DNA from: Mangrovimicrobium sp048323675
Lineage (GTDB): Bacteria; Pseudomonadota; Gammaproteobacteria; Pseudomonadales; Halieaceae
Length of the DNA stretch: 64,000 nt
Assembly (NCBI RefSeq): GCF_048323675.1
Contig: NZ_JBLWFK010000004.1
Location: forward strand, 248,001 to 312,000
Direction of reading: 5' to 3'
Shown here: positions 33,589 to 43,274 of the stretch, one piece after another
Position numbering within the stretch: position 1 is the stretch's first letter
How the letters are laid out: every line of letters starts with the position of its first letter
Program-made: the position numbers and the translations under genes
The notes under the pieces: generated by a model
What the model was told of the DNA's origin: nothing
Seen by the model: the letters and a program-made list of their open reading frames with translations, nothing else
The model's database searches: none

Positions 33589-33980
33589 GGGGGCGATTTG
33601 GATTCGACGACGGTTACAAACCCTGAGGTGCATGCCGTGATGACAGCCAATCACGTAAATCCAAAGCTGTAACTTAATAGTTGCCAACGACGACAACTAC
33701 GGTGCCCAACTGGCTGCGTAAGCAGTCATAAAAGCACCATCTAGTAGCTTCGGCTCTAGCGGTCTTCAACAAGGTGCCAGCCCCGCGTTGTACGACTGTC
33801 ATACAGAACTGGATCGCAGCAGAGCTCGCCCTGGGCCGCGTTGCTAAACAATTACAGGGATCGCCAATCACGTCCTGCCCGTTGGGCTGTGTGCGGTTAA
33901 AGCAATAAACGGAATCTAAGCATGTAGAGCCGATGGCAGAGGACTGGCGGACGCGGGTTCAACTCCCGCCGCCTCCACCA
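33589..33980 (+). ncRNA. ssrA: tmRNA (ssrA)
   Basis: The 5' end GGGGGCGATTTGGATTCGAC and 3' end GGTTCAACTCCCGCC...CCTCCACCA form the tRNA-Ala-like acceptor (7 bp, one G-U). The tag frame at 33683-33721 encodes ANDDNYGAQLAA followed by TAA. tmRNA rescues stalled ribosomes and tags the product for proteolysis. A -10 box TATACT lies at 33570-33575. The tag is the form I recall from Saccharophagus-like Cellvibrionales. Confidence 0.97.
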
Positions 33981-33982
33981 AA

Positions 33983-34024
33983 TCCAACAGGAAAGGGTCG
34001 CGTAAGCGGCCCTTTTTTGTTGGA
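33983..34024 (+). terminator. Terminator after ssrA
   Basis: A long hairpin: TCCAACAGGAAAGGGTCGC pairs imperfectly with GCGGCCCTTTTTTGTTGGA across a GTAA loop, with a T6 run in the 3' arm. It can also serve the convergent MFS gene. Confidence 0.8.
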
Positions 34025-34046
34025 TCAGCGGCAGGCAGCTGACAGC

Positions 34047-35432
34047 CTATTTCTTCCTCACTACCGTCAACCAGTCCAGCACCACCCCGGCCCCGGGTGT
34101 AAACCGCGAAACCCGGTATATGACTTTCAGCAGGCTCGGCCGCTGTCGCACCCGCAGCTCCCGCGAGCGAGGAATGAACCAGGCGATAATCCCCAGCCGC
34201 AACAGCGCAGAGAGCGCGAACAATCCCACAATGGGGTATTCCGGTTGCCAGCCGGCGGGCAACAGTGCCGCCAGTTGCGGCAGGGCGGAGGAAAGGTACC
34301 CCCCCGCCAACGCTCCCAGGAACACCCCCAGCGCGCTGAGAGCTGACTGAACTGCGGCGTAACCCGCGAAGTCGGTGCCCGGTGGGCGCAGGTCGTAGAG
34401 GTAATTGGCGGTGCTCAGGGTGAAGCCGCCCCAGGCGATGCCCGACATGACCTGCACGAACAGGATGTAGTGGAAGTCGGGCGAGACCAGCCACAGGGCC
34501 GGCACGATGGGGATCAGGATGCTGCTCAACAGCATCGCGAAGCGGTTACCCAGGTGGTCGCAGGCGTAACCCCAGGCCGACAGCGTGAAAAACTGGGTGA
34601 GAATGGCGGCGCCGGTGCTGGCGGTGAACTGCCAGTAAGTGAACTCCAACTCGCGCAACATATAGACCGCGAAAAATGGTCCGGAGAGTGCCACGGCGCC
34701 CTGCACCGCGGCGAAGAACAGGCTGTACTCGCGAAAGGCGCGATCGTGAAAGGCGGCGCCAACCCGGCGCAGGGTACCACCCAGGGAGGTTCGCGCCGCG
34801 GCGGCATAGGGTTCCGGATCGTGCATCCGGTGCAGGAACCAGGTGGAGAGGCCACGACCAGCCGCCGCGGGCAGGAACAGCAGCCCGAAACCCAGCCAGG
34901 CCAGCTCGGCACGCTGGAACAGACCGAGTGCGCCGCCACCGGCGAAGAACACAGCGGAGGAGGTCAACATGGTCAGGCGGGTACGACCGGCGAAAAATGC
35001 GCCGCGGCGCCGCGCCGGCACCAGGCCGCCCAACCAGCTGCGCCACTGGGGCTGCATGAAATTCAGGCAGGCGTGGTAGACCACGGCCAGTGCGATCAGC
35101 CAGCTCACCGCCTGCGGCGGATGCAGCAGCGCAACCAGCGCCATGCCCAGCACCGCCAGCGCCTGTATGGCAGCGCCGGCGACGATGGCGTACTGGCGAG
35201 AGAACCAGGGACACAGCCAGACCGACAACAGCTGGAAGATCGCCCCGGCCAGTTGCGGAGCGGCGCTCAGCCAGCCCATCTGGGCGAGGCTGGCGCGCAG
35301 GTGGATGGCCAGCGCCGACAGGTAGTTGTCGCTGATCCCGGTCATGACCGCACTGGCGACTGCCTCCCGGCGCGATAGCGCCAGGGTCTCGCGCAGCCAG
35401 GAGTTGCGCCGTGTAACGACTTGTTCCGCCAA
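34047..35432 (-). CDS. MFS transporter
   Basis: 461 residues with 10-12 predicted helices and an MFS-like cytoplasmic loop (GLVPARRRGAFFAGRTRLTM) between helices 4 and 5. The N-terminus is LSRREAVASAVMTGISDNYL. It starts at a TTG with GAGGACA just upstream. The substrate cannot be told. It stands alone between ssrA and the acyl-activation genes. Confidence 0.8.
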   Translation of the reverse strand: MAEQVVTRRNSWLRETLALSRREAVASAVMTGISDNYLSALAIHLRASLAQMGWLSAAPQLAGAIFQLLSVWLCPWFSRQYAIVAGAAIQALAVLGMALVALLHPPQAVSWLIALAVVYHACLNFMQPQWRSWLGGLVPARRRGAFFAGRTRLTMLTSSAVFFAGGGALGLFQRAELAWLGFGLLFLPAAAGRGLSTWFLHRMHDPEPYAAAARTSLGGTLRRVGAAFHDRAFREYSLFFAAVQGAVALSGPFFAVYMLRELEFTYWQFTASTGAAILTQFFTLSAWGYACDHLGNRFAMLLSSILIPIVPALWLVSPDFHYILFVQVMSGIAWGGFTLSTANYLYDLRPPGTDFAGYAAVQSALSALGVFLGALAGGYLSSALPQLAALLPAGWQPEYPIVGLFALSALLRLGIIAWFIPRSRELRVRQRPSLLKVIYRVSRFTPGAGVVLDWLTVVRKK

Positions 35433-35611
35433 TGTCCTCTACCCGGGTAAACCGGCAATGCCCCAGCCAGGTGTGGGTAGCTGCCGGAAAAGGGACAATC
35501 ATCGGACACAAGGCAGACGGCGGTCTATGGACAGCCCCGGGGAATGACAATAATGCCAAAACTCGCCCGCTCAGTGGATCACAGCCCTGCCCATATCTCT
35601 GGTTACCCAAC

Positions 35612-36655
35612 TCATTCAGGGTAGGGGTGAATTGAATCATCCGCACGAAAGCGCGAAAGGAATATCGGACCACCAGGCGCTTTTTGGTCCGATGACCACC
35701 AGGACGTGGGATGCTCGAGGCGCTTGATAAAGCCCAATTGACGCAAAGCATTCGCCATATGAGTACATGTGGTTCGGCAAGACACGCTGCATGCACCTTT
35801 GCTTTTCAAGACTAGAGCTGTTTCTCCGAGCATCCATCGGAGAAGTTCGACTGACGCGCTGGATGTCTGCAAGTGCAGTATGTTTGACTTTAGTATCCCT
35901 CTGCTTTGGTATAGCCGGCTGATTGAAAAACCCACGACTTTATCGTCGACTGTGTATTCCTGCAGCTGGAATTCACCCATCTCTGGTGGTGCGGAATATA
36001 GCCAATCGAGCTCCGGGGTTTCAATCGCCCTTATCAGTGCGTACTCCTGCGCAGGAGGCACTACGGCCACCCTGGAAACTCCAGGCTTGAAATGAATGGT
36101 GCTTGCACACCCTCGTGGTGGATCGACGACTCTTGGCCGACTCAGCGGCAAACGGATTTTGTGTGCATATCTTATACACTGCGCCTTGCCGGGAAATTCT
36201 TTATGCTTCAAAACTCTTTCGAGGATCATGCCTGTTGTTAGCGGCATGGTGTAGTCACTTGCCGGGGCCAGGGAGGACCACCCAAGACGGGGAAGAATTG
36301 CCTGAGTTGCTGGAGAACCACCGATAGATATGATTGGTTCATTTCTCTTCATCATCATACGTATGGGTTGCAGCCCGATACCGCGATATTCTGGCAGACT
36401 AAACCAGTCACAAAGCTCACGAACCCGAAGCATCTCACCGTCTACCACATACTGGCGACACCACGAGTCAATCATCGCAACACAGTTTTCACCATCCATC
36501 GCAAGTATGGATTCGCCTTCCTTTCTCTGCAGAAAGCGCCAACGAAAAATTCCTTCTGTTAAATCCGGATCCCAATTACGTTGCCATGAAGGCAGTAGAA
36601 GCCGGGCTACAGCCGGCAGATTTTCTTCTGACAATGAGCAGAAACGTATGGTCAC
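35612..36655 (-). CDS. GNAT-like N-acyltransferase
   Basis: 347 residues. Residues 1-125 resemble a GNAT fold: a start MTIRFCSLSEENLPAVARLL and a motif-A-like stretch WFSLPEYRGIGLQPIRMMMK ending in the R/Q-x-x-G-x-G/A type loop. The second half (VSRVAVVPPAQEYALIRAIE) looks like a second, degenerate acyltransferase half. GTG start with AAGGTGAA. It is the last gene of a leftward group with an AMP-ligase, an ACP and an unknown protein, so it may transfer an acyl group from the ACP to an amine. Confidence 0.65.
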   Translation of the reverse strand: MTIRFCSLSEENLPAVARLLLPSWQRNWDPDLTEGIFRWRFLQRKEGESILAMDGENCVAMIDSWCRQYVVDGEMLRVRELCDWFSLPEYRGIGLQPIRMMMKRNEPIISIGGSPATQAILPRLGWSSLAPASDYTMPLTTGMILERVLKHKEFPGKAQCIRYAHKIRLPLSRPRVVDPPRGCASTIHFKPGVSRVAVVPPAQEYALIRAIETPELDWLYSAPPEMGEFQLQEYTVDDKVVGFSISRLYQSRGILKSNILHLQTSSASVELLRWMLGETALVLKSKGACSVSCRTTCTHMANALRQLGFIKRLEHPTSWWSSDQKAPGGPIFLSRFRADDSIHPYPE

Positions 36656-36691
36656 TTCACCTTATCCCGCCAAACAAGACGCATCGTGGCT

Positions 36692-38173
36692 TCAACCGCC
36701 GCTCTCCTCTGTATTCAGCATTTCCTTACGCAGTATTTTCCCCAGGGGGCTTCTGGGAATTTCGTCTCTGAATTCGATTTTCCTGGGCACTTTAAAGTCG
36801 GCCAACCTTTCCTTGCACCATCGCCTGATTTCCTCGGCAGTAAGATCCGATGCGCCCACGATCACGGCTTTGATAATTTCGTTGCCATAAGCCCCTTGCA
36901 CTCCCAGCACGACGCTCTCGACAACTTTTGGATGAGCCGATATAACGTCCTCAATTTCGCAAGGGTTGATCTTGTTGGCACCAGCGTTGATAAACAACTT
37001 TTTTCGCCCTGTAATAAACAGGTTCCCGTTTTCGTCCATCCGCCCCAAATCGCCAGACCAGAACCCCTCCTTGGTAAAGCAATCTCTACTGGAATCGGAA
37101 TCCTGACTATAGCCAGAAACCATGGTCGCGCTAGAAATTACGATCTCGCCGGTTTCACCATTCTCGACTTCCTTTCGGGTTTTCTCATCCATGATTCTTA
37201 TTACTACATTGTCGACAGGCCTGCCAACCGAGGCGACAGGACTTATTGCGGCGTCTGATGCGTCAATTGCAACCGGCCCCGTTTCAGTGGAACCATAGTG
37301 CTGGCGGATGGGCGTATTAAACTTTTCCAGAAAATTGTCGAAGATTGTCTTCTCCAGTGGGGCGCCAGCAGAATACGCGAGTCTGAGACCGGGCAGACCC
37401 ATCGAATCGACTGAAATCGACTCAGCAAGCATTGCAAACATGAACGGTACGCCAGGAAAAATCGTGACGCCCTTTTTTGTCAATGCCAGCGTAACCTGCT
37501 GGCGATTGAACGATTCGAGTAGAACCAATGTCGCGCCACTATACATGGCAACAAGAAGGCAATTTCCAAAACCATAGGAATGGGAGAGCGGTACCACGCC
37601 GAGTACTTTGTCGGAGAGAGTCAAACGCAGGGTTCCTGAGTAGTTGGCAGCCTCGGCAGCCAGTTCTTCCTGCGAGCGTATAACCGATTTTGACTGGCCT
37701 GCTGTCCCGGATGTAAATTGGAACAGAAAGTCGCCTGATATCGGTCGCCTTGCAGTAGCAGATTTCAATGAAGGATCGGGTGCCGTAGGTACCTGGGTCA
37801 CAAATTGGCAGCCGGGATCAATTTCTTTGAACAGCTCCGCATGCTTTTGCGCGAGATGCGGCGTGGTTATAACTAACCTGGCTTCGCTGGATAGCGCGTA
37901 TTGCGATAGTTCGCTGGACTTGAAGGCAGGGTTGGCTGGCACACAGACTCCTCCCAACTTTGCGATTGCAAACACTGCTACCACAAATTCCGGACCGTTG
38001 GGTAAGAGGAGCATAACGGGTGTTCCCATCATTAGGCCTTTTACACCCAGTTGCGACGAAAATGCATCGATAGCGCCGAGCAAGTCGCGAAAGCTCAAGC
38101 TGCTATCCATGGTTTCCAGAGCCAGGCCTTCGGGATTATGTGTCGCCGAGTCACGTATCATTTCATAGAGCAT
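36692..38173 (-). CDS. Acyl-CoA/acyl-ACP synthetase (AMP-forming)
   Basis: 493 residues of the ANL superfamily: A3 motif FQFTSGTAGQSKS (151-163), A5 YGSTETGP, A8 GDLGRMDENGNLFITGRKKL, and A10 lysine in RSPLGKILRKEM. It activates a carboxylic acid as the acyl-AMP and loads it on CoA or, given the adjacent ACP gene, on that carrier. Short for a fatty-acyl-CoA ligase but complete. The acid is unknown. Confidence 0.9.
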   Translation of the reverse strand: MLYEMIRDSATHNPEGLALETMDSSLSFRDLLGAIDAFSSQLGVKGLMMGTPVMLLLPNGPEFVVAVFAIAKLGGVCVPANPAFKSSELSQYALSSEARLVITTPHLAQKHAELFKEIDPGCQFVTQVPTAPDPSLKSATARRPISGDFLFQFTSGTAGQSKSVIRSQEELAAEAANYSGTLRLTLSDKVLGVVPLSHSYGFGNCLLVAMYSGATLVLLESFNRQQVTLALTKKGVTIFPGVPFMFAMLAESISVDSMGLPGLRLAYSAGAPLEKTIFDNFLEKFNTPIRQHYGSTETGPVAIDASDAAISPVASVGRPVDNVVIRIMDEKTRKEVENGETGEIVISSATMVSGYSQDSDSSRDCFTKEGFWSGDLGRMDENGNLFITGRKKLFINAGANKINPCEIEDVISAHPKVVESVVLGVQGAYGNEIIKAVIVGASDLTAEEIRRWCKERLADFKVPRKIEFRDEIPRSPLGKILRKEMLNTEESGG

Positions 38174-38261
38174 TTATTCTATCTCGCGTCCCCCGAACTA
38201 TTACTGACTGGACAACACCAGCAGGAACCGCCCCCTCCAAGAGCGGAATTCCCGGGTTTGA

Positions 38262-38504
38262 TCAGCCTGCCTCTGTGTTCAGGACGAATCTGGCAATCTG
38301 GTTCACTGAATTGAATTTTTCCAACAGTTCCGGGTCTGATTCGTCGACTACTACCCCAAAACGTTTCTCCAATGCGATGAGAAGCTCCAGCAGCACCAGG
38401 GAATCCATGTGCAACTCCTCATCATAGCTGGATGGGCGGATCGAGTTTTCAGACGCATCCAGAATGATCTGTGCCACAGTTTTACGAACTTCGACAATAT
38501 CCAT
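38262..38504 (-). CDS. Acyl carrier protein
   Basis: 80 residues with the phosphopantetheine serine S35 in MDSLVLLELL and the usual four-helix pattern. ATG at 38504 has GGAAG upstream; a longer start at 38534 is possible. It is not the housekeeping ACP of fatty acid synthesis (its motif is usually DSLD), so it is dedicated to this gene group. Confidence 0.85.
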   Translation of the reverse strand: MDIVEVRKTVAQIILDASENSIRPSSYDEELHMDSLVLLELLIALEKRFGVVVDESDPELLEKFNSVNQIARFVLNTEAG

Positions 38505-38561
38505 TATCTTCCAATATTCGAAAGGATTACCCACCGATTGCGCACTTTGTGCAGTTAAATT

Positions 38562-39449
38562 TCACTCAAAGTACACAAATTCCAACACAGTAATTGGACT
38601 GGAGGGCTCTTGCTGCCTGCGTACGGCGAACTTGGTATTGTGCGAACCATCCCCGGGATTAATAGAAATTTCTTCTCCGTACGTTCTCACCAGCCCGGAT
38701 CTGTCCTGCTGCCCCATTTTATGCAACATTTCCAATACCGATCTATCGAATAACTGCAATGCAAGGTGGCATATCGGCAGGTCTGGAGGAGTTGAACGCG
38801 AGGGTACATAACATATGGCGCTTAGTCTTTTCTGCATGCCCTCAAAGTTTTGTGCTCCCGTGCCATCTCGATTTCCAACATAGAACAGCTCAAGAGCGAG
38901 ACGTTTGTTTTTCTGGTTTGAACGGACAAAAGTTTTTGCGATAGTAACCGCCTCAACGCTGGGGTCCTCACGCTGTATTGCCTTGACAACTTGCACTGAC
39001 GGAAAAATCAGGTCGTCCGGCAGCCTCGTAGCAGGCGTAGTTGGCTGATATTTTTGGAAATCAAAATATTCACAAACGCTATGCCACGCTTGAAGCAGGG
39101 GATCGAGCGGGCAAATCACTTCGCGCCCAACATGCCCCAGGCAATAGTCAATGTCTACTACCTGACTTAACAAATGGGATGGGAGGATATTCGATAGCAG
39201 TTCTACGTGATCGCAGTCGACCAGCAGTGTCATGGCGTGGGCCAATCGCCCAAGATCAGAGCGTATAGCCGAATTCAGGGCTTGAGGTTGAACCCCTCGC
39301 CCGAGCAGCGAGTCAGTTACTTCAGGAAGCGAAGATAGTTCAGGCAGCAAGCGATTAAACGCAGCCAGATAAGTCTGTGCAGGGCGAGTGTCCAGCCAGC
39401 ATTCATCGATGCTGAGAAAATCTGATCCTGCATGTACTGTTGAATTCAT
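38562..39449 (-). CDS. Uncharacterised protein, first gene of the acyl-activation group
   Basis: 295 residues, no signal or membrane segment, no family I recognise. Visible landmarks are LVDCDHVELLSNILPSHLLS, VDIDYCLGHVGREVICPLDP and FVRSNQKNKRLALELFYVGN. It lies 57 bases upstream of the ACP gene on the same strand, so it is probably co-expressed with it. Confidence 0.65.
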   Translation of the reverse strand: MNSTVHAGSDFLSIDECWLDTRPAQTYLAAFNRLLPELSSLPEVTDSLLGRGVQPQALNSAIRSDLGRLAHAMTLLVDCDHVELLSNILPSHLLSQVVDIDYCLGHVGREVICPLDPLLQAWHSVCEYFDFQKYQPTTPATRLPDDLIFPSVQVVKAIQREDPSVEAVTIAKTFVRSNQKNKRLALELFYVGNRDGTGAQNFEGMQKRLSAICYVPSRSTPPDLPICHLALQLFDRSVLEMLHKMGQQDRSGLVRTYGEEISINPGDGSHNTKFAVRRQQEPSSPITVLEFVYFE

Positions 39450-39827
39450 ACGGCACTGGCCTACCCTGGCTATCCTTGTAAAGCAGGCGACTGATTGACA
39501 TCGCCCTGTAGGTCAAATTGATAGACAATTCGCTTTCAACTAATACTTTGGATTTGGCTTCGACTGGAGGTTTTGTCGTTTAAACCCCTATATTGGCGCC
39601 GATACAAAACATGCGCAGGGGTCAGGTCGCTCATACCCTCGGGCGTCCATGCTGTGCTTGCCGAGGTTGCCATAGTTACTTCCTGGTAACTACACAAAGG
39701 CTAGCACAATAGCGCGGTTCAGAAACGTCCGGCGGCGTATTTTTTCAACGTTTCAGCTCGCGAAGTCGAGCCAATTACCCGGAAGCCCGCTATAGTTCCA
39801 GCCCGGTGCAGAAGGACCAGACAAACC
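39450..39827. other. Intergenic stretch without a recognisable feature
   Basis: 378 bases between two divergent genes. It must hold promoters for both, but I see no convincing -35/-10 pair, -24/-12 element, RNA gene or repeat. Base composition is mixed. Confidence 0.5.
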
Positions 39828-41006
39828 ATGAAACAGCGGAAGCCCGGGCATACCAGTTCGGCGCCCGGACATACCTTTGAGGGCAGCGTGCGCGACATCG
39901 CCAGTGACGGGCGCGCTGTGGTGCCCCACCCCGATGGCCCGGTGGTCTTCGTGCCCGGCCTGTGGCTGGAGGAACGTGCCCTCATCCGGGTTACCGGAGC
40001 CCGCGGCAGGGCCTGGCAGGGAGAGATCGTCGAACTGCTCGACGCAAGTCCCGCGCGACGCCCCCCACCCTGTCGGCATCACGGTTTCGCCACCCCTTCT
40101 GATCCCGCACCGGCTTGCGGCGCCTGCCCCTGGATGTTCGTCAACTATCCGGCGCAACTCGCCTGCAAGCAGAGCCGCGTGGAGCAGGCCTTCGAGCGCC
40201 TCGGGACTGCGGGGTGCGTTGCCCCGATCTGGGCCACACCGGAAACCCTCGGGTATCGCAACCGGGCGCAGTTGAAAAGCGATGGCAAGGCACTGGGTTT
40301 CGTCGCCGCAGGCAGTCGCAGGATCGCCCCGGTAGAGGACTGCCCGGTACTCAGCGCACACAATCGCCAGCTGTTGCAGCAATTGCGCGCGCAACTACCG
40401 AACCCCGCCTGGCGCCCGCGCCGGGGCGGCGAATGGACCACCCTGGATATCGACGAAGAGGTGCAACTGGAGTCGGTGAGCGTCAATGCCCGGCGCCCCT
40501 TCCGCCAGGCCAACGATGCGCAAAATCAACGCATGCGCGACTGGCTGGCTGCATTGGCCAGCGACTTTGCCGGTCAGGAGGTACTCGAACTGTACTGTGG
40601 GACCGGCAACTTCACGCAGGTCCTGTCGGCGGCGGGTGCCCGCGTGCTGGCCCTGGAGGGCGATGATGCGGCGGTGGATATGCTGCAACAGCGGAACTTG
40701 CCGGGGGTCAGCGCCAGGCGCGTCAACCTGTTCGCCGAAAACGCCTTCGAGCAACTGTCGCCCTCCGTCGGTAGCTTCGAAGCGCTGGTCCTGGATCCAC
40801 CCCGCGATGGCCTGAAAGTCACCCGCGGCCTTTTGCCGAAAAAATCCCGGCTGCATACGGTAGCCTACATTTCCTGTGACCTCGCGACGCTGGTGCGGGA
40901 TGTGGCGTACTTCCAGCAGCACGGATTCGATGTAGTTTCAGTGCAACCGCTGGACCAGTTTCCCCATACACCGCATATCGAGTGCCTGGTGCATCTCAGC
41001 CGGTGA
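39828..41006 (+). CDS. TrmA/RlmD-family RNA m5U methyltransferase
   Basis: 392 residues: TRAM-like N-terminus (GSVRDIASDGRAVVPHPDGP), 4Fe-4S cysteines C82, C97 and C100 plus the later one in VEDCPVLS, a Rossmann SAM site (VLELYCGTGNFTQVL) and the catalytic region DPPRDG and SCDLATLVRD. In most members the last motif is SCNPxTLxRD; here N-P is replaced by D-L. It methylates a uridine of rRNA or tRNA; which one is uncertain. Confidence 0.85.
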   Translation: MKQRKPGHTSSAPGHTFEGSVRDIASDGRAVVPHPDGPVVFVPGLWLEERALIRVTGARGRAWQGEIVELLDASPARRPPPCRHHGFATPSDPAPACGACPWMFVNYPAQLACKQSRVEQAFERLGTAGCVAPIWATPETLGYRNRAQLKSDGKALGFVAAGSRRIAPVEDCPVLSAHNRQLLQQLRAQLPNPAWRPRRGGEWTTLDIDEEVQLESVSVNARRPFRQANDAQNQRMRDWLAALASDFAGQEVLELYCGTGNFTQVLSAAGARVLALEGDDAAVDMLQQRNLPGVSARRVNLFAENAFEQLSPSVGSFEALVLDPPRDGLKVTRGLLPKKSRLHTVAYISCDLATLVRDVAYFQQHGFDVVSVQPLDQFPHTPHIECLVHLSR

Positions 41007-41302
41007 CGGTGCCAGTGCTGCCTTCGCAGTTCGGCAATACCCGATGGACTCTGCTCCCTTGGTTTCGCCGTCCACCGCGAGGCCTGCCTGTCGGCGCGGG
41101 TGCCTGCGTGACGGCTTGCCGGCCTGGACGAGTTGGGCGCCTGAGACCTCAACGGCCCGGTATCGGCGCACTGGTTTAGTGCGCATCCGCAGTGCGCCCG
41201 CGCACCCGATCGGTGCGATAAGGGAGATACATCAAACACCCTAGCCCCTTGATTTTTCACGAAAAAAGCCTAATCTTACCAAGTCTGGACAAGCGTTTTT
41301 GG

Positions 41303-43105
41303 GTGAGGCAGTTGAAGCGGTATTTGCTACTCAAATATCTGATTTCTCCTGTCGTTGTGCTCATAATGGCCAGGGGTTCGTACGGCTACGAACTTCCCGG
41401 AGACCCGCCCGAGTCCGACCAAAGGACCCTCGTTCCTATCGATCTCGACTTCACCGACAACCCCGTGCACGGCAGGATTGCCAATATCGACAGCGACGCC
41501 GCGACCCTGAAGTACAATTTCAGCCAGATTAAAGGTCTCGCGATTTCCAGCAGCTACTCCAACCGACTGCTGGACCCCTTTTCATCGGATGGCGACGTCG
41601 ACATGGACGGTTTCTGGGACATTCGTCTAAGCTCTCCCCGAACCGACTCTCTGCCGGGTATCGAGATAGACTTCTCCGCAGGTGGTTTCAACGGTGAGAC
41701 CGGCACCGATTTCGCTGACCCCAGTCATCAACGCATCAGGGTAAAGACATCCAGCAAGCTCGGTGCTTTCGACTATGGCTCGAGCTATCAGGTGGTCGGC
41801 ACGGACTACGAAGTGGTCGACAAAAACAACAAGATCAAGGAGAAGGACAGAAACCGGGCCACGACCAATTCATGGATAGGCAGGTCGTTCGGCAAGCTGC
41901 ACATCAGCCAGTTCACCGAGCAGAAGCGGAACAACATCGATGAATCCCGCCAACCGCAGGTTACGGACTCGCTGTATGGAACCAGCCTTCGCTATACCCT
42001 ACTGAGCTGGCCCTATGTGGGTACCAGCTTTTCGTACGCGTCCGGCGACAGGGAAAGCGAGGTGGTAGATGTAGGCATCACTTCCCTTAACGGCGGTCTC
42101 AGCGCATCCCACAATAACTGGAATGTTGACCTGTACATTTCCCGGACCAGCCCGGAGGATAATGCCGGCAACTACTTTGGCCAGGCCCGGGACACAAACT
42201 ACTATCTCGGTGGCTCCTACTACCCGAACAAGCGTCTGGTGATCTCTCCCTCAATCAATCGTAATGTCCAGAACTACCAGGATTGGGGTGTGGAGTCCGA
42301 GACCCTGTCGACAGCTGTTTCTGTGATGTACCGCCCCAGGGAACGGGACTACAGTTTCAATATCTATGTTTCCCAGGACAGCCAGGAAGCCCCTGAGTGG
42401 GGTGTAGAGACCGAGTATTTCTATTCGGAGGCCGGCATCCAGTGGGATCTTCGCAATAACAATCTGCTGGCGCTGACCTTCGGCTACAACCGCTATGATG
42501 ACAAAATCTATTCTGGATCCGATTCGGACGACTTTTCGGTCAAGATCAGTTTCAAGAGTTATGCACTGGACCGCATACTTAACAGCCGTACCGTCACTCC
42601 ATACAGCAATCAGCGCCAGTCATACCGTAGCTACCAGCAGGAACAGTGGTTGGAGATGGAGCGGCACCTCACCCGGCTCCAGTCGGTTGCATCTCTTTCC
42701 AACGGTCAAGCCCAGGGCGCACCAAATTATGCGAGAGATCTACAGCGCAGTCGGCAGTTGATGCCAGTAAACAGCCAGCAAGAAGAAGGCAATCCGTCCG
42801 CGCAGACAGACACCACCGTACCTGCATCGGAACCTGCACCAAAAGATAAATCGGCAGCGACCTCAACCAGTAGCCAGTGGTTTGTCAATTTTGGAAGTTT
42901 CAGCGACCTCGAAAACGCAAAAAAGCTGGAGGCGCAACTGGATCTTTCCTGTGAAAAGGTGTCCGTCACTGCCATCACCCTGGAGGGTCGAACGCTGTAT
43001 CGTGTACAGGTTACCGGGTTCGATACCAAGCTGGAGGCTAAAGCACTTGCCCAGCGAATCGAGGAAAATCTCAACCTGGGAACCCTTTGGGTAGGCAAGG
43101 GTTAA
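41303..43105 (+). CDS. Outer-membrane beta-barrel with C-terminal SPOR domain
   Basis: About 600 residues. From the GTG at 41303 the protein begins with a signal peptide (VRQLKRYLLLKYLISPVVVL, cleavage near SYG/YEL); an open frame from a TTG at 41249 is less likely. Residues 40-430 alternate in short amphipathic strands rich in aromatic ends, as in a barrel. After a linker (SQQEEGNPSAQTDTTVPASE) comes a SPOR domain of about 75 residues (WFVNFGSFSDLENAKKLEAQ). SPOR domains bind denuded peptidoglycan glycans. It is a paralogue of the protein at 59182-60594 (shared WPYVxxSF-xx-ASGDRE, LSASHNxW, NYYLGGSxYPN). Confidence 0.8.
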   Translation: MRQLKRYLLLKYLISPVVVLIMARGSYGYELPGDPPESDQRTLVPIDLDFTDNPVHGRIANIDSDAATLKYNFSQIKGLAISSSYSNRLLDPFSSDGDVDMDGFWDIRLSSPRTDSLPGIEIDFSAGGFNGETGTDFADPSHQRIRVKTSSKLGAFDYGSSYQVVGTDYEVVDKNNKIKEKDRNRATTNSWIGRSFGKLHISQFTEQKRNNIDESRQPQVTDSLYGTSLRYTLLSWPYVGTSFSYASGDRESEVVDVGITSLNGGLSASHNNWNVDLYISRTSPEDNAGNYFGQARDTNYYLGGSYYPNKRLVISPSINRNVQNYQDWGVESETLSTAVSVMYRPRERDYSFNIYVSQDSQEAPEWGVETEYFYSEAGIQWDLRNNNLLALTFGYNRYDDKIYSGSDSDDFSVKISFKSYALDRILNSRTVTPYSNQRQSYRSYQQEQWLEMERHLTRLQSVASLSNGQAQGAPNYARDLQRSRQLMPVNSQQEEGNPSAQTDTTVPASEPAPKDKSAATSTSSQWFVNFGSFSDLENAKKLEAQLDLSCEKVSVTAITLEGRTLYRVQVTGFDTKLEAKALAQRIEENLNLGTLWVGKG

Positions 43106-43274
43106 AACTCTGGCTGGTTATAGCGAGGATTATTGATCATTCATGAATTAAGAGATTTGGTATGTGGCTGCATGCACTTTCATATACAGCGACTGCCCAA
43201 TTTGTTGGTTGCCACGCAAAACTGACCCAGGATTTCCATCCAATTCTGACCCGGGTTACGGGTGCCCAGTATAC

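Noticed and set aside
33589..33980. ssrA as an integration site of a genomic island
   Set aside because: I found no second copy of the ssrA 3' end nearby and no integrase gene.
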